64,000 nt of DNA from Oceaniglobus trochenteri (lineage in GTDB: Bacteria > Pseudomonadota > Alphaproteobacteria > Rhodobacterales > Rhodobacteraceae): the NCBI RefSeq assembly GCF_020529025.1, contig NZ_JACNMM010000003.1, positions 434,001 through 498,000 of the forward strand. The letters are read 5' to 3'. Below, one piece after another: positions 8,435-16,999 of the stretch. The translations under genes were made by a program, and so were the position numbers. Position 1 is the stretch's first letter. Each line of letters opens with the position of its first letter. The notes beneath the pieces were generated by a model that saw only the letters and a list, made by a program, of their open reading frames with translations, searched no databases and was not told the origin of the DNA.

Positions 8435-8461
8435 GGGCCACCGTCATCCGGTGGCCCTTTT
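8435..8461 (+). terminator. Intrinsic terminator before smpB
   Basis: A 9-bp perfect stem GGGCCACCG / CGGTGGCCC (8435-8443 and 8449-8457) with a 5-base loop is followed by TTTTCGTTT. It ends the short-ORF transcript and lies 46 bases before the smpB ATG, so any yhhQ or small-ORF transcript reaching smpB would have to read through it. Confidence 0.9.
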
Positions 8462-8507
8462 CGTTTGTCCAGTTGAAGCGGCGCGCGTTGATCGCTATCT
8501 GGGACGG

Positions 8508-8984
8508 ATGGCCAAGGCAAAAGAACAGACGAACTACAAGGTGATCGCCGAGAACCGCAAGGCGCGGCACGACTATGCCATCGAATACGATGTCGAGGTC
8601 GGGATCGTGCTGCAGGGGTCGGAGGTGAAGAGCCTGCGGGTGAACAGCGCCAACATCGCCGAAAGCTACGCGGCGGTGGAGGATGGCGAGCTGTGGCTGG
8701 TCAACTCCTATATCGCCCCCTATCTGCCCGCCAAGACCTGGGGCCACGAGGACCGGCGCCGTCGCAAGCTTCTGGCCAAGAACAAGGAACTGAGCCGGAT
8801 GTGGAACGACACCCAGCGCAAGGGCATGACCATCGTGCCGCTGGTGATGTACTTCAACCACAAGGGCCTGGTGAAGCTGAAGGTGGGCGTCGCCAAGGGC
8901 AAGCAGAACCACGACAAGCGCGCCGATGCGGCCAAGGCCGACTGGCAGCGCCAGAAGGCGCGGCTGCTGCGCCACAACGGTTAG
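8508..8984 (+). CDS. smpB: SsrA (tmRNA)-binding protein SmpB
   Basis: 158 residues with the full SmpB pattern: [33 protein letters not shown], then the NSYIAPY core and a basic C-terminal tail ending RLLRHNG. SmpB binds tmRNA and delivers it to stalled ribosomes for trans-translation. The start is ATG 8508, which matches the family N-terminus and follows GGGACGG. The longer frame from 8451 overlaps the terminator stem and is rejected. In related genomes smpB often follows dapA; here it follows yhhQ and a small ORF. Confidence 0.98.
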   Translation: MAKAKEQTNYKVIAENRKARHDYAIEYDVEVGIVLQGSEVKSLRVNSANIAESYAAVEDGELWLVNSYIAPYLPAKTWGHEDRRRRKLLAKNKELSRMWNDTQRKGMTIVPLVMYFNHKGLVKLKVGVAKGKQNHDKRADAAKADWQRQKARLLRHNG

Positions 8985-9090
8985 CGGTGATCCAAAGGCG
9001 GCGCTGACGCGCCACGACATTCTTTGCGGGCGCCCTTGGCGGCTGTTCCGGCGCTGCGGCGGTGTGCGTGCCTGCTGCTGCCGGTGGCAT

Positions 9091-9112
9091 GAGTATTTTC
9101 AGCAAGAAAGAG
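9091..9112 (+). repeat. Dispersed 3'-end element, copy after smpB
   Basis: GAGTATTTTCAGCAAGAAAG followed by AG, lying in the 215-base gap between smpB and sseA. Close copies occur at 27319 and 57890 and a looser one at 54821. All lie just downstream of a gene end. The rest of this gap is GC-rich and shows no other feature. Confidence 0.6.
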
Positions 9113-9199
9113 AGGGGCGTGGGGCGCCGGGCGGCCCTTGTCTTGGGGCGTCGGTGGGTTTACGCAGGGGGCGGTTTTCAAAGCCCGGAGACGTGTTTC

Positions 9200-10054
9200 A
9201 TGGCCCATGACGATCCGACGACGCTGGTGTCCACCGCCTGGCTCGAGGCCCATCTCAGGGACCCCGACCTGCGGATCCTGGATGGCAGCTGGTACCTGCC
9301 CGACATGGGCCGCGACCCGCGGGCCGAATACGAGGCGGCGCATATCCCGGGCGCGCGGTTCGTCGCGCTGGACGATGTATCGGACAGCCGGTCGGAGCTG
9401 CCGCACATGGCGCCCCCCACCGAGAAATTCGTCAGCCGGATGCGGGCGCTGGGGGTGGGCGACGGCCACCAGGTGGTGGTCTATGACGGGCTGGGGCTGT
9501 TTTCGGCGGCGCGGCTCTGGTGGTTGTTCCGCCTGGTGGGCAAGGTGAACGTGGCCGTTCTGGACGGCGGTTTTGCCAAGTGGCGGGCCGAGGGGCGTGC
9601 CGAGGAGGATTTGCCCCCCGTGGTGCGCGACCGGCACATCACCGTGACCCGTCAGAACCACCTGGTGCGCGACGTGACCCAGGTGGCGGCGGCCAGCAAG
9701 CTGGGCGATCACCAGATCGTCGATGCCCGCGCCGCGCCGCGCTTTGCCGGTGCCGCGCCCGAGCCACGCAAAGGGCTGCGGGCGGGGCATATCCCCGGCG
9801 CGGTGAACCTTCCCTACAAGACCTTGCTGAACGAGGATGGCACGATGAAAGCGGCGCCCGCCCTGCGCGCCGCTTTCGAGGCCGCGGGGGTGGATCTGAA
9901 CCGCCCGGTCATCACCACCTGCGGGTCGGGGGTGACGGCGGCGATCCTGTCGCTGGCGCTGGAGGTTCTGGGCCACCGCGATCACGGACTTTACGACGGC
10001 TCTTGGGCCGAATGGGGCATGTACAACGACCTGAAGGTCGCCACCGGAGAATGA
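9200..10054 (+). CDS. sseA: 3-mercaptopyruvate sulfurtransferase (tandem rhodanese)
   Basis: 284 residues with two rhodanese domains. The first is catalytically inactive (about residues 8-140). The second carries the active-site loop CGSGVTA with Cys241, the sequence typical of mercaptopyruvate rather than thiosulfate sulfurtransferases. It transfers sulfur from 3-mercaptopyruvate to thiol acceptors or cyanide. The interdomain DARAAPRFAG and HIPGAVNLPY motifs also fit. The start at ATG 9200 matches family alignment, with GGAG about 9 bases upstream. It is followed directly by the aminotransferase gene, which could supply the 2-oxo acid from cysteine, so a cysteine-sulfur salvage pair is plausible. 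Confidence 0.95.
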   Translation: MAHDDPTTLVSTAWLEAHLRDPDLRILDGSWYLPDMGRDPRAEYEAAHIPGARFVALDDVSDSRSELPHMAPPTEKFVSRMRALGVGDGHQVVVYDGLGLFSAARLWWLFRLVGKVNVAVLDGGFAKWRAEGRAEEDLPPVVRDRHITVTRQNHLVRDVTQVAAASKLGDHQIVDARAAPRFAGAAPEPRKGLRAGHIPGAVNLPYKTLLNEDGTMKAAPALRAAFEAAGVDLNRPVITTCGSGVTAAILSLALEVLGHRDHGLYDGSWAEWGMYNDLKVATGE

Positions 10055-10056
10055 AG

Positions 10057-11241
10057 ATGCTTGAGACATTGAAGGCGCAACCCGCGGACAAGATCCTGGC
10101 CCTGATGCAGGCCTACCGCGACGATCCGCGCGACACGAAGATCGACCTGGGCGTGGGGGTTTACAAGAACGCCGATGGCCAGACCCCGGTGATGCGCGCG
10201 GTGAAAGAGGCCGAGCGGCGCCTGGTGGCCGAGCAGGACACCAAGGCCTATGTCGGGCTTCTGGGCGATCCGGCCTATTCGGATGCCATGCGCCAGATGA
10301 TCCTGGGCGATGCGGTTCCGGCCGACCGGGTTTCGGCGGCCGCCACGCCGGGTGGCACCGGGGCGATCCGCCAGGCGCTGGAGCTGATCCGCATGGCCGC
10401 CCCCGAGGCGACCGTCTGGCTGAGTGCGCCGACCTGGCCGAACCATCCGTCGATCATCCGCTACCTGGGGATGAAGATGTCGGAGTATCGCTATTTCGAC
10501 GATGCCACGCGGGGCGTCGATTTCGACGGCATGGTGGCTGATCTTGACGGTATCGCCGAGGGCGACGTCGTGCTTCTACACGGCTGCTGCCACAACCCGA
10601 CGGGGGCCAACCTGACGCTGGAACAGTGGCAGAAGGTGTCGGACCTGTTGAACGCGAAGGGCGCGATTCCCTTCATCGACATCGCCTACCAGGGCTTCGG
10701 CGACGGGTTGGATGCCGATGCCGCGGGCACCCGGCTGATGGCGAAGAACGCGCCGCAGATGTTGATCGCGGCCAGTTGCTCGAAGAATTTCGGCATCTAC
10801 CGTGAACGTACCGGCCTGGTCATGGCCATCGCGCCCGAAGCGGGGATGAAACCCGTTACGCAGGGCACGCTGGCCTTTCTGAACCGCCAGAACTACAGCT
10901 TTCCGCCCGATCACGGTGCGCGGGTCGTCACCACGATCCTGAACGACCCCGAGTTGAAGGCCGACTGGATGGCCGAGCTGGAAGAGATCCGCAACGGGAT
11001 GCTGGCCCTGCGCCGGCAGCTGGCCGACGAGCTGCGCCAGCGCAGCAATTCCGACCGCTTCGATTTCATCGCCGATCACCGCGGCATGTTCTCGCGGTTG
11101 GGCGCGAGCCCCGAGCAGGTGGAGCGGATGCGCGAGGAGAACGGCATCTACATGATCGGCGACAGCCGGATGAACATTGCCGGGCTGAACGCCAGGACCA
11201 TCCCGATCCTGGCTCAGGCGATCGTCGACGCCGGAGTCTAG
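10057..11241 (+). CDS. Aromatic/aspartate aminotransferase (class I PLP)
   Basis: 394 residues of the aspartate/tyrosine aminotransferase type: DLGVGVYKNADGQTPVM N-terminal segment, HGCCHNPTGANLT, and the PLP-binding Lys243 in SCSKNFGIYRERTG. It transfers amino groups between aspartate or aromatic amino acids and 2-oxoglutarate. An ATG at 10051 overlaps the sseA stop, but GGAG at 10046-10049 is only one base from it. The ATG at 10057 is spaced correctly and gives the standard MLETLKAQPADKIL start. It is cotranscribed with sseA and converges with the DUF1643 gene, overlapping it by 4 bases at the 3' ends. Confidence 0.95.
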   Translation: MLETLKAQPADKILALMQAYRDDPRDTKIDLGVGVYKNADGQTPVMRAVKEAERRLVAEQDTKAYVGLLGDPAYSDAMRQMILGDAVPADRVSAAATPGGTGAIRQALELIRMAAPEATVWLSAPTWPNHPSIIRYLGMKMSEYRYFDDATRGVDFDGMVADLDGIAEGDVVLLHGCCHNPTGANLTLEQWQKVSDLLNAKGAIPFIDIAYQGFGDGLDADAAGTRLMAKNAPQMLIAASCSKNFGIYRERTGLVMAIAPEAGMKPVTQGTLAFLNRQNYSFPPDHGARVVTTILNDPELKADWMAELEEIRNGMLALRRQLADELRQRSNSDRFDFIADHRGMFSRLGASPEQVERMREENGIYMIGDSRMNIAGLNARTIPILAQAIVDAGV

Positions 11242-11753
11242 GGCGCTTCGTCCCAGGGGCGGGGCTGTTCGGCATATCCGATGTAAAGCGGATGTTTCGG
11301 ATGGCCCGCCTTGGACAGCCCGAGGTGAAACAGCGGCCGGGCGGTGGCGCGCAGCAGCGTTTCAACCGCCGGGCCTCGGTTCAGGTGGGCGCCATGGGTG
11401 CCCCAGGCGCAGAGCACCGTATCGGCCCAAAGCGCGGCATCGCGGATCGCGGCGTCATTGGCCGGGCCGACAGGATCGGCGGCGGCGCGCATCTTTTTCG
11501 GGTCGGTATCGCGCCAGGCGAAGATGTTGGTCACCCGGAAACCGCCATACCCCAGCGCCCGCGCCCTTCGTTCGCAGCGTTCGACAGTGGGGTCGTTCTG
11601 CACCTCGGTCGCGGTCGAGGGGTTGAGCATGACGAAGGCGATCCTGCGCCCGGTGTCGTCCCACACGCGGGTCAGGTCGTAGCGATAGTGTTCGCAGTCG
11701 GAATAGGTGGCGATGCTGTGGGCATCGCCCTTCAGGTGCCGTCGGGTGATCAC
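11238..11753 (-). CDS. DUF1643 domain protein
   Basis: 171 residues with the DUF1643 hallmarks: [28 protein letters not shown] and [16 protein letters not shown]. The function of this family is unknown; it is widespread in bacteria and phages. GTG start that overlaps the truB stop as GTGA, indicating translational coupling. It is the last gene of the rbfA-truB operon. The C-terminal [11 protein letters not shown] and [15 protein letters not shown] motifs are strongly conserved in the family and may form a nucleotide or RNA site, but that is inference. Confidence 0.93.
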   Translation of the reverse strand: MITRRHLKGDAHSIATYSDCEHYRYDLTRVWDDTGRRIAFVMLNPSTATEVQNDPTVERCERRARALGYGGFRVTNIFAWRDTDPKKMRAAADPVGPANDAAIRDAALWADTVLCAWGTHGAHLNRGPAVETLLRATARPLFHLGLSKAGHPKHPLYIGYAEQPRPWDEAP

Positions 11754-12652
11754 GTCACGAACACGCGGCTGGGGTGCAGTTCGCCGCTGCGGTAGATGCC
11801 CACGGCAACGGCGCGGCCTTCGAAGCTGGCCCAGGCCTCATCGCCGTATTCTGCATCCGACGCGATGACCATGCCGGGGTTGCCATTGCGCAGTTTCGCC
11901 GCGCCTTCGGGGGTGCAGCGCACCTCGGGCAGGTCATCCAGCCCCTGTTCCAGGGGGCGCAGCCAGGCATCCAGTGCGGGGGTGCGGGCCAGTTGGTCAA
12001 GCAGTTCCAGCGACAGGCCCTCGTCCGCCTCGAAGGGGCCGGACCAGACCCGGCGCAGCGACAGGACATGCCCGTGGCATCCCAGCGCCTCGCCCAGGTC
12101 GCGGGCGATCGAACGGACATAGCCGCCCTTGCCGCAGACCATCTCGATCTCGGCATGGTCGGGGTCGGGGCGCGACACCATGGCCAGTTCCTCGACGAAC
12201 AGGGGGCGGGCGGCGATCTCCATGGTTTCGCCGTCGCGGGCGCGCTTGTAGGCGCGTTCACCGTCGATCTTCACCGCCGAGAATTGCGGCGGCACCTGCA
12301 TGGTGTCGCCGGTCAGGGGCAACAGGGCCTGGCGGATCGCGTCGTCGGTGGGGCGCAGATCGGACGTGGCGATCACCTCGCCTTCGGCGTCGTCGGTGTT
12401 CGTCGCCTCGCCCAGCTTGACGGTAAAGCGATAGGCCTTCATGGCGTCGGTGATCCAGGGGACGGTTTTCGTCGCCTCGCCCAGGGCCACCGCCAGAACG
12501 CCGGTCGCCTCGGGGTCAAGCGTGCCGGCATGGCCCGCCTTCTTTGCGTCGAAGGCCCAGCGTACCTTGTTCACCACGGCGGTCGAACTGAGGCCCGCGG
12601 GCTTGTCGATCACCACCCAACCCGAAATGTCGCGTCCCTTGCGTCGGCCCAT
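11750..12652 (-). CDS. truB: tRNA pseudouridine-55 synthase TruB
   Basis: 300 residues. The catalytic motif [17 protein letters not shown] contains the nucleophilic Asp, and the [20 protein letters not shown] and [17 protein letters not shown] motifs are all present. It modifies U55 in the T-loop of nearly all tRNAs. Start ATG at 12652 behind CAGGAGCGGAAC, an excellent ribosome site; the frame extends 19 codons upstream without conservation. It sits in its usual position downstream of rbfA, but separated from it by a phosphodiester glycosidase-like gene. Confidence 0.98.
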   Translation of the reverse strand: MGRRKGRDISGWVVIDKPAGLSSTAVVNKVRWAFDAKKAGHAGTLDPEATGVLAVALGEATKTVPWITDAMKAYRFTVKLGEATNTDDAEGEVIATSDLRPTDDAIRQALLPLTGDTMQVPPQFSAVKIDGERAYKRARDGETMEIAARPLFVEELAMVSRPDPDHAEIEMVCGKGGYVRSIARDLGEALGCHGHVLSLRRVWSGPFEADEGLSLELLDQLARTPALDAWLRPLEQGLDDLPEVRCTPEGAAKLRNGNPGMVIASDAEYGDEAWASFEGRAVAVGIYRSGELHPSRVFVT

Positions 12653-12705
12653 GTTCCGCTCCTGCTGTGTCAAAGCCGGGGGCCTAGCGCCGCCGACGGC
12701 CAAGG

Positions 12706-13446
12706 TCAATTCATTGACTGCACGGTGCCGATGATCGGACCCATGGGAAAGCCCGGATCGTTGCGTTTGATCGACGGCGCGTAAAGCCGCGAGATGTTGC
12801 CATCCAGGAACAGCGCGTTGGGCGTTTCGAATTCATCGCGGAACAGGCGCCCGAAGTGGTGAAAGTTGACCGGGCGGTCGGAAATGGCCATCACCACCTC
12901 GGTGCCGTCAGCCGAAACGCCCACCCCGTTGCGGATATAGCGTGAGGTGCCATCTTCCAGGAAACGCGGATGCAGCTTGCCGTCGATCACCAGCATCGGC
13001 CCCGATTGCGTGGCGAAGGTGCAGGCGGGGGGCGCCTTTTCATAGCTGCGGCTTTCCACCACCGCCGCCTTTTTGCCCATCATGCAGAAGACGCCGTTGG
13101 GCAGCAGGCCGAAGTTGCCCGGCCCCTCGGAGGTGATCACGCGCATCTCTTCGCGCCCGTCCTCGATGTAAAGCCCGACAGGCGCTCGGTCGGGGTGGTA
13201 CATCCCGCCGTTCATCGCCACCCCCAGCGCCTTGCCCTCGGCGTTCAGCGCACGGTCGAGGTTGCGGAAGCTGCCGAAGGGCTTGCCCGCATCGTCGTAG
13301 AGCCAGAGGCGCATGGGGTCTTTTTCAAGGTCGATCCGGCAGAAGGTGAAGGGCGCGCCATCGAACTGCACCTTGCCACAGTCGGGCGCGGCCTGTGCCG
13401 CCACGGGCAGGACGGCCGCGGCGATCCATCCGAGAATCCGTTTCAT
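12706..13446 (-). CDS. Secreted phosphodiester glycosidase-like protein (NAGPA/DUF2233)
   Basis: 246 residues with a signal peptide ([18 protein letters not shown]), so it is exported. The core shows NAGPA-family motifs: [23 protein letters not shown], a PNGVFCM strand, [15 protein letters not shown], and [19 protein letters not shown]. The human relative removes a covering GlcNAc from phosphodiesters, and bacterial members act on cell-wall or polysaccharide phosphodiesters. The start ATG overlaps the rbfA stop (ATGA), so it is coupled to rbfA although functionally unrelated. There are 53 bases to truB. Confidence 0.9.
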   Translation of the reverse strand: MKRILGWIAAAVLPVAAQAAPDCGKVQFDGAPFTFCRIDLEKDPMRLWLYDDAGKPFGSFRNLDRALNAEGKALGVAMNGGMYHPDRAPVGLYIEDGREEMRVITSEGPGNFGLLPNGVFCMMGKKAAVVESRSYEKAPPACTFATQSGPMLVIDGKLHPRFLEDGTSRYIRNGVGVSADGTEVVMAISDRPVNFHHFGRLFRDEFETPNALFLDGNISRLYAPSIKRNDPGFPMGPIIGTVQSMN

Positions 13447-13874
13447 CCGGTGGCGGTTCCGTCGTCGTCCCCTTCCTCGGGGGTGTCGAGATCACGGCGC
13501 ACTTCTTCGCGGTTCAGAAGTTCGCGGGTGTGGTCCATGCGGTCGAAGGTCTCGTCGATCAGGAACCGCAGTTCCGGCGCGTTCTTCAGAGTGATTTCCC
13601 GCACCAGGGCGCGTCGGATCTCATACTTGTTGCGCTTCAGCGCGGCGATGGCGCCTTCCTTGTCCTTGCCGCCCAGGGGCAGGACATAGATCGTCGCGAC
13701 CCGCAGATCGGGCGAGGTGCGCACCTCGGAGACGGTGATCGACATGCGGTTCAGCTCGGGGTCGTGGATATCGCCCCGGTTCAGCAGGTCGGACAGGGCA
13801 CGCCGGATCAGCTCGCCCACGCGAAGCTGCCGTTGCGAAGGGCCGGAGCCACTGGAAAATCGGTTCTTTGCCAT
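13443..13874 (-). CDS. rbfA: Ribosome-binding factor A
   Basis: 143 residues, a single KH-type domain typical of Rbf[20 protein letters not shown], then [20 protein letters not shown]. It binds the 30S subunit and helps mature the 5' end of 16S rRNA. A charged acidic tail ([11 protein letters not shown]) follows the domain. First gene of the minus-strand rbfA operon; the divergent dapB starts 99 bases away, so their promoters share this short space. Confidence 0.97.
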   Translation of the reverse strand: MAKNRFSSGSGPSQRQLRVGELIRRALSDLLNRGDIHDPELNRMSITVSEVRTSPDLRVATIYVLPLGGKDKEGAIAALKRNKYEIRRALVREITLKNAPELRFLIDETFDRMDHTRELLNREEVRRDLDTPEEGDDDGTATG

Positions 13875-13973
13875 GGGTGTGATCTAGGCGCGATCGCCCC
13901 GCCTTGCAACTGGGGGTTTTCGTGCTGTTCCGGCTCGGCTAGACCATGCGCAACGTCAAGCAGGGGGCAGGCC

Positions 13974-14786
13974 ATGGCACAGGGACCGGGAATCGCGATC
14001 ACGGGGGTATCGGGCCGCATGGGGCGGATGCTGGCCGCGATGGTGGGCGAAAGCGACGCGATGCATCTGTGCGGCGCGCTGGAACGTCCGGGCCACGACT
14101 GGATCGGCCAGCACCTGGGCCAGGCCATGGGCAGCGCCGCCTCGGGGGTGATCGTGTCCGACGATGCCGCCGCGGTGATCGGCCAGGCGCAGGCGGTGAT
14201 CGATTTCACCGCCCCCGCCGCGACGGTTGCTTTTGCCGAACTGGCGGCCGGGGCGGGCGTCGTGCATGTGATCGGTACCACCGGCCTGACCGAGGATGAT
14301 ATTGCCGCTATCGAAGGCTGCGCCGATCGCGCCGTGATCGTGCGGGCCGGCAACATGAGCCTGGGGGTCAACCTTCTGACCCAACTGGTGAAACAGGTCG
14401 CCGCCGCGCTGGATGACAGTTACGATATCGAGGTGATCGAGGCACACCACCGCCACAAGGTCGACGCGCCCTCGGGCACCGCGCTGATGCTGGGCCAGGC
14501 CGCCGCCGAGGGGCGGGGCGTGGCGATGAACGATGTGGCCGACCGCGGGCGCGACGGGATCACCGGCGCCCGGCAGACCGGCGCCATCGGGTTCTCGGCG
14601 ATCCGCGGGGGCGACATCATCGGCGAACACGACGTGATGTTCGCCGCCGAGGGCGAACAGATCGTGCTGCGCCACCGCGCCACCGACCGTTCGCTCTTCG
14701 CCCGGGGTGCGCTGAAGGCCGCGCTTTGGGGCCAGGGGCGGGCACCGGGGCATTACGACATGCTGGATGTTCTGGGCCTGAAGTGA
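13974..14786 (+). CDS. dapB: 4-hydroxy-tetrahydrodipicolinate reductase DapB
   Basis: 270 residues. The N-terminal [10 protein letters not shown] glycine motif binds NAD(P)[11 protein letters not shown] marks the cofactor domain, and [16 protein letters not shown] is the DapB catalytic signature with the active-site His and Lys. It reduces hydroxytetrahydrodipicolinate in the lysine and meso-DAP pathway, supplying peptidoglycan. ATG start at 13974. Followed 58 bases later by a small secreted-protein gene. Confidence 0.98.
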   Translation: MAQGPGIAITGVSGRMGRMLAAMVGESDAMHLCGALERPGHDWIGQHLGQAMGSAASGVIVSDDAAAVIGQAQAVIDFTAPAATVAFAELAAGAGVVHVIGTTGLTEDDIAAIEGCADRAVIVRAGNMSLGVNLLTQLVKQVAAALDDSYDIEVIEAHHRHKVDAPSGTALMLGQAAAEGRGVAMNDVADRGRDGITGARQTGAIGFSAIRGGDIIGEHDVMFAAEGEQIVLRHRATDRSLFARGALKAALWGQGRAPGHYDMLDVLGLK

Positions 14787-14844
14787 TCCGGGGCGCGGCG
14801 GGGCGGGTATATCCCATGTCCGTTCCCCGGCCAGAAGGTGCCCC

Positions 14845-15210
14845 ATGCTCCGTTTCCTCCGCCTCTCCGCCCTAACCACGTTCCTTGTCACGCTCGCCCT
14901 GCCGGTCACGGCGCAGGAGTTTCGCGCCGTCACAGACAGGGCCACGTTCGTGCAACTGGTCGAGGGGCGCGCCCTGGGCCGCTTTGCCGTGACATTGCGT
15001 GTCGGGCGCGATGGCACGATCAACGGCCGCGCCTTCGGCCGCAAGGTGACGGGCAGCTGGGAGTGGCAGGGGCAGTATTTCTGCCGCGATCTGTCCTACG
15101 GCGACAGTGCGCTTGCGGCGAACTGCCAGCAGGTGCTGGCGCGCGGCGATACCATCCGCTTCGTGGCCGACCGGGGCAGGGGGCAATCGGCGGATCTGAC
15201 CCTGCGCTGA
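14845..15210 (+). CDS. Small secreted protein, function unknown (often misnamed dihydrodipicolinate reductase)
   Basis: 121 residues with a cleavable signal peptide (LSALTTFLVTLALPVTAQ). The mature part is a compact beta-rich domain with two cysteines (YFCRDL and NCQQV) that may form a disulfide, and the repeated pattern GTINGRAFGRKVTGSWEWQGQYF. From memory, related Rhodobacteraceae proteins are labelled dihydrodipicolinate reductase by neighbourhood with dapB, but there is no nucleotide-binding motif here and that name should not be used. No function is inferred. Confidence 0.75.
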   Translation: MLRFLRLSALTTFLVTLALPVTAQEFRAVTDRATFVQLVEGRALGRFAVTLRVGRDGTINGRAFGRKVTGSWEWQGQYFCRDLSYGDSALAANCQQVLARGDTIRFVADRGRGQSADLTLR

Positions 15211-15217
15211 GCGCGGC

Positions 15218-15394
15218 TCAGAAATCGACGGCGATGCCCTTCTTCTCCCAATCGCCATAGCGCACCGGCTCGGGGCCGTCGCGCCCGCCCAGCTCCACCG
15301 GAAGATCGGCAGGCCGTGCCTTGGCGCGCCGCTCTTCGGCCTCGGCCAGGGCGCGCTGCGCTGCGGGGGGAAGGGGGGTGGTCGGCTCGCTCAT
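15218..15394 (-). CDS. DUF1674 protein (succinate dehydrogenase assembly factor 4-like)
   Basis: 58 residues ending in the diagnostic GPEPVRYGDWEKKGIAVDF sequence of DUF1674/SdhAF4. Mitochondrial and alphaproteobacterial members chaperone the flavinylated SdhA subunit during complex II assembly. ATG at 15394 with AAGGA about 7 bases upstream. It converges with the dapB-linked secreted protein gene and diverges from rsmB. The role in succinate dehydrogenase assembly is known for the family and inferred here. Confidence 0.9.
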   Translation of the reverse strand: MSEPTTPLPPAAQRALAEAEERRAKARPADLPVELGGRDGPEPVRYGDWEKKGIAVDF

Positions 15395-15486
15395 GGCGTC
15401 ATCCTTGCTGAGAGGCGCTTGTTCAGGGGCTGAGGGTGATATACGCCGCCCACAGGTTTTCTCAACCCGCGCGAAGGATGCACCCG

Positions 15487-16752
15487 ATGGCCGAACCTGT
15501 TGATGCCCCGCGCCGCGCGGCGCTTGCCCTGCTGACGGGCGTGACCGAAGATCGCCGCCTGCTGGCCGAAATGCTGCCCAAGGCCATGGCGCCCCTGGCC
15601 CCGGCCGACCGCGCCCGCGCCCAGCGGCTGGCCACCGGCACCCTGCGCTGGATGGACCGCGCGGACCGCGCACTTGGCCCCTTCCTGCGGATGAAGCCCT
15701 GGCCGCGCACCCACAACGCTTTGCGCATGGCCCTCTACGAGATCTTTGTCGAGGGCGCGGCGCACCACGGCGCGGTCAATGCCGCGGTCGAACTGGTGCG
15801 CGCGGTGCCCGACACCGCGCCCCAGGCCGGGCTGACCAACGCGGTCCTGCGCAATGTGCTGCGCAAGGGCGGCTGGGACGATCTGCCGCTGCCCCGCTTG
15901 CCCAAATGGCTGCGCAAGCCGCTGGTGTCCGACTTCGGAAAGGCGCGCGTCGCCGCGATGGAGGCGGCCTTTGCCCAAGGCGCACCGCTTGACCTGACGC
16001 CAAGGGATGGCGATGCCGCCGCGCTGGCCGCCCGGCTGGGCGGCACGGCGCTGCCCACCGGTTCGGTGCGGCTGAAGGATGCGGGGCAGGTCTCGGCCCT
16101 GCCGGGGTACGAAACGGGCGACTGGTGGGTGCAGGATGCCGCCGCCGCGCTGCCCGCCCGCCTGCTGAACGCGCAGCCGGGCGAAAGGGTGCTCGATCTC
16201 TGCGCCGCGCCGGGGGGCAAGACGATGCAACTGGCCGCCACCGGCGCCCATGTGACCGCGCTCGACAGTTCCGAAGGGCGCATGGCCCGCCTGCGCGAAA
16301 ACCTCGCCCGCACCGGGCTTGCCGCCGAAACCGTGGTGACCGAGGCCGAAAGCTTCACCACCGACACCCCCTTCGATGCGGTCCTGCTGGATGCGCCCTG
16401 TTCGGCCACCGGCACCATCCGCCGCCACCCCGACCTGCCCCAGGCCAAGGACGGCAGCGAATTCCCCGCGCTCTTCAAGCTTCAGGAAGACATGATCGAC
16501 GCCGCCCTGCGCCTGGTCAAACCCGGCGGGCGGGTGATCTATTGCACCTGTTCGCTGCTCATCGACGAGGGCGAGGAACAGGTTCGCGATGCCCTGCTGC
16601 GCAATCCCGGCGTCACGGTCGATCCGCTGGACCACCCCGCAATCGAAGCGCAGTGGCGCACCCCCGAGGGCCTGCGACTTACCCCGGAAGACTGGCCCGG
16701 TCTCGGCCATCTCGACGGCTTCTTCATCACCGCCCTGCGCCGCCCGGCCTGA
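15487..16752 (+). CDS. rsmB: 16S rRNA m5C methyltransferase, RsmB/NOL1-NOP2-Sun family
   Basis: 421 residues. An N-terminal NusB-like all-alpha domain (about 1-140) is followed by the SAM-binding LDLCAAPGGKT and the two catalytic cysteine motifs, DAPCSATG and YCTCSLL. It methylates C967-equivalent positions in 16S rRNA. The ATG at 15487 fits GAAGG spacing better than the ATG at 15478, which overlaps that ribosome site. Divergent from the DUF1674 gene. The downstream gap carries the composite palindrome at 16794-16900. Confidence 0.93.
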   Translation: MAEPVDAPRRAALALLTGVTEDRRLLAEMLPKAMAPLAPADRARAQRLATGTLRWMDRADRALGPFLRMKPWPRTHNALRMALYEIFVEGAAHHGAVNAAVELVRAVPDTAPQAGLTNAVLRNVLRKGGWDDLPLPRLPKWLRKPLVSDFGKARVAAMEAAFAQGAPLDLTPRDGDAAALAARLGGTALPTGSVRLKDAGQVSALPGYETGDWWVQDAAAALPARLLNAQPGERVLDLCAAPGGKTMQLAATGAHVTALDSSEGRMARLRENLARTGLAAETVVTEAESFTTDTPFDAVLLDAPCSATGTIRRHPDLPQAKDGSEFPALFKLQEDMIDAALRLVKPGGRVIYCTCSLLIDEGEEQVRDALLRNPGVTVDPLDHPAIEAQWRTPEGLRLTPEDWPGLGHLDGFFITALRRPA

Positions 16753-16793
16753 CGATTCCGCAGTTTCGCCCGTTCCGGGCGAAGCCTCCGGCG

Positions 16794-16900
16794 GGGATAT
16801 TTAAGGACCAAAGATGATGCGCGGTCCGCCCTCATCTTTGGTCGGGCAAATATCCCGGGGGGAGTCGCCGCAGGCGACGGGGGGCTGGCCCCCCGGCCAC
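16794..16900. repeat. Composite palindromic 3'-end element: two facing copies plus two hairpins
   Basis: A plus-orientation unit GGGATATTTAAGGACCAAAG (continuing ATGA, 16794-16817) faces an inverted unit that starts TCATCTTTGGTC and ends AAATATCCC (16832-16856). The arms pair over 12 and 9 bases with a small internal bulge. Two further hairpins follow: GTCGCC-GCA-GGCGAC (16864-16878) and a GGGGGG-CTGG-CCCCCC stem. The same inverted unit with a CTGG hairpin lies at 2840-2887. It is located after rsmB and before the heparinase gene, so it may terminate transcription; the rest of the 247-base gap shows nothing else. Confidence 0.75.
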
Positions 16901-16999
16901 ACCTGCGCCGGGCGCCGAGTTTTGAAATGACAGCACGCCGCCCAAGGGGTATCATGGCGCACAACCAGACCCCGCACCAAGGCGAGGCATTACAGGCCC

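Noticed and set aside
14845-15210. Assignment of the secreted protein after dapB as a dihydrodipicolinate reductase
   Set aside because: It is 121 residues, secreted and lacks the nucleotide-binding and catalytic motifs; the name would be transferred only from the neighbour.
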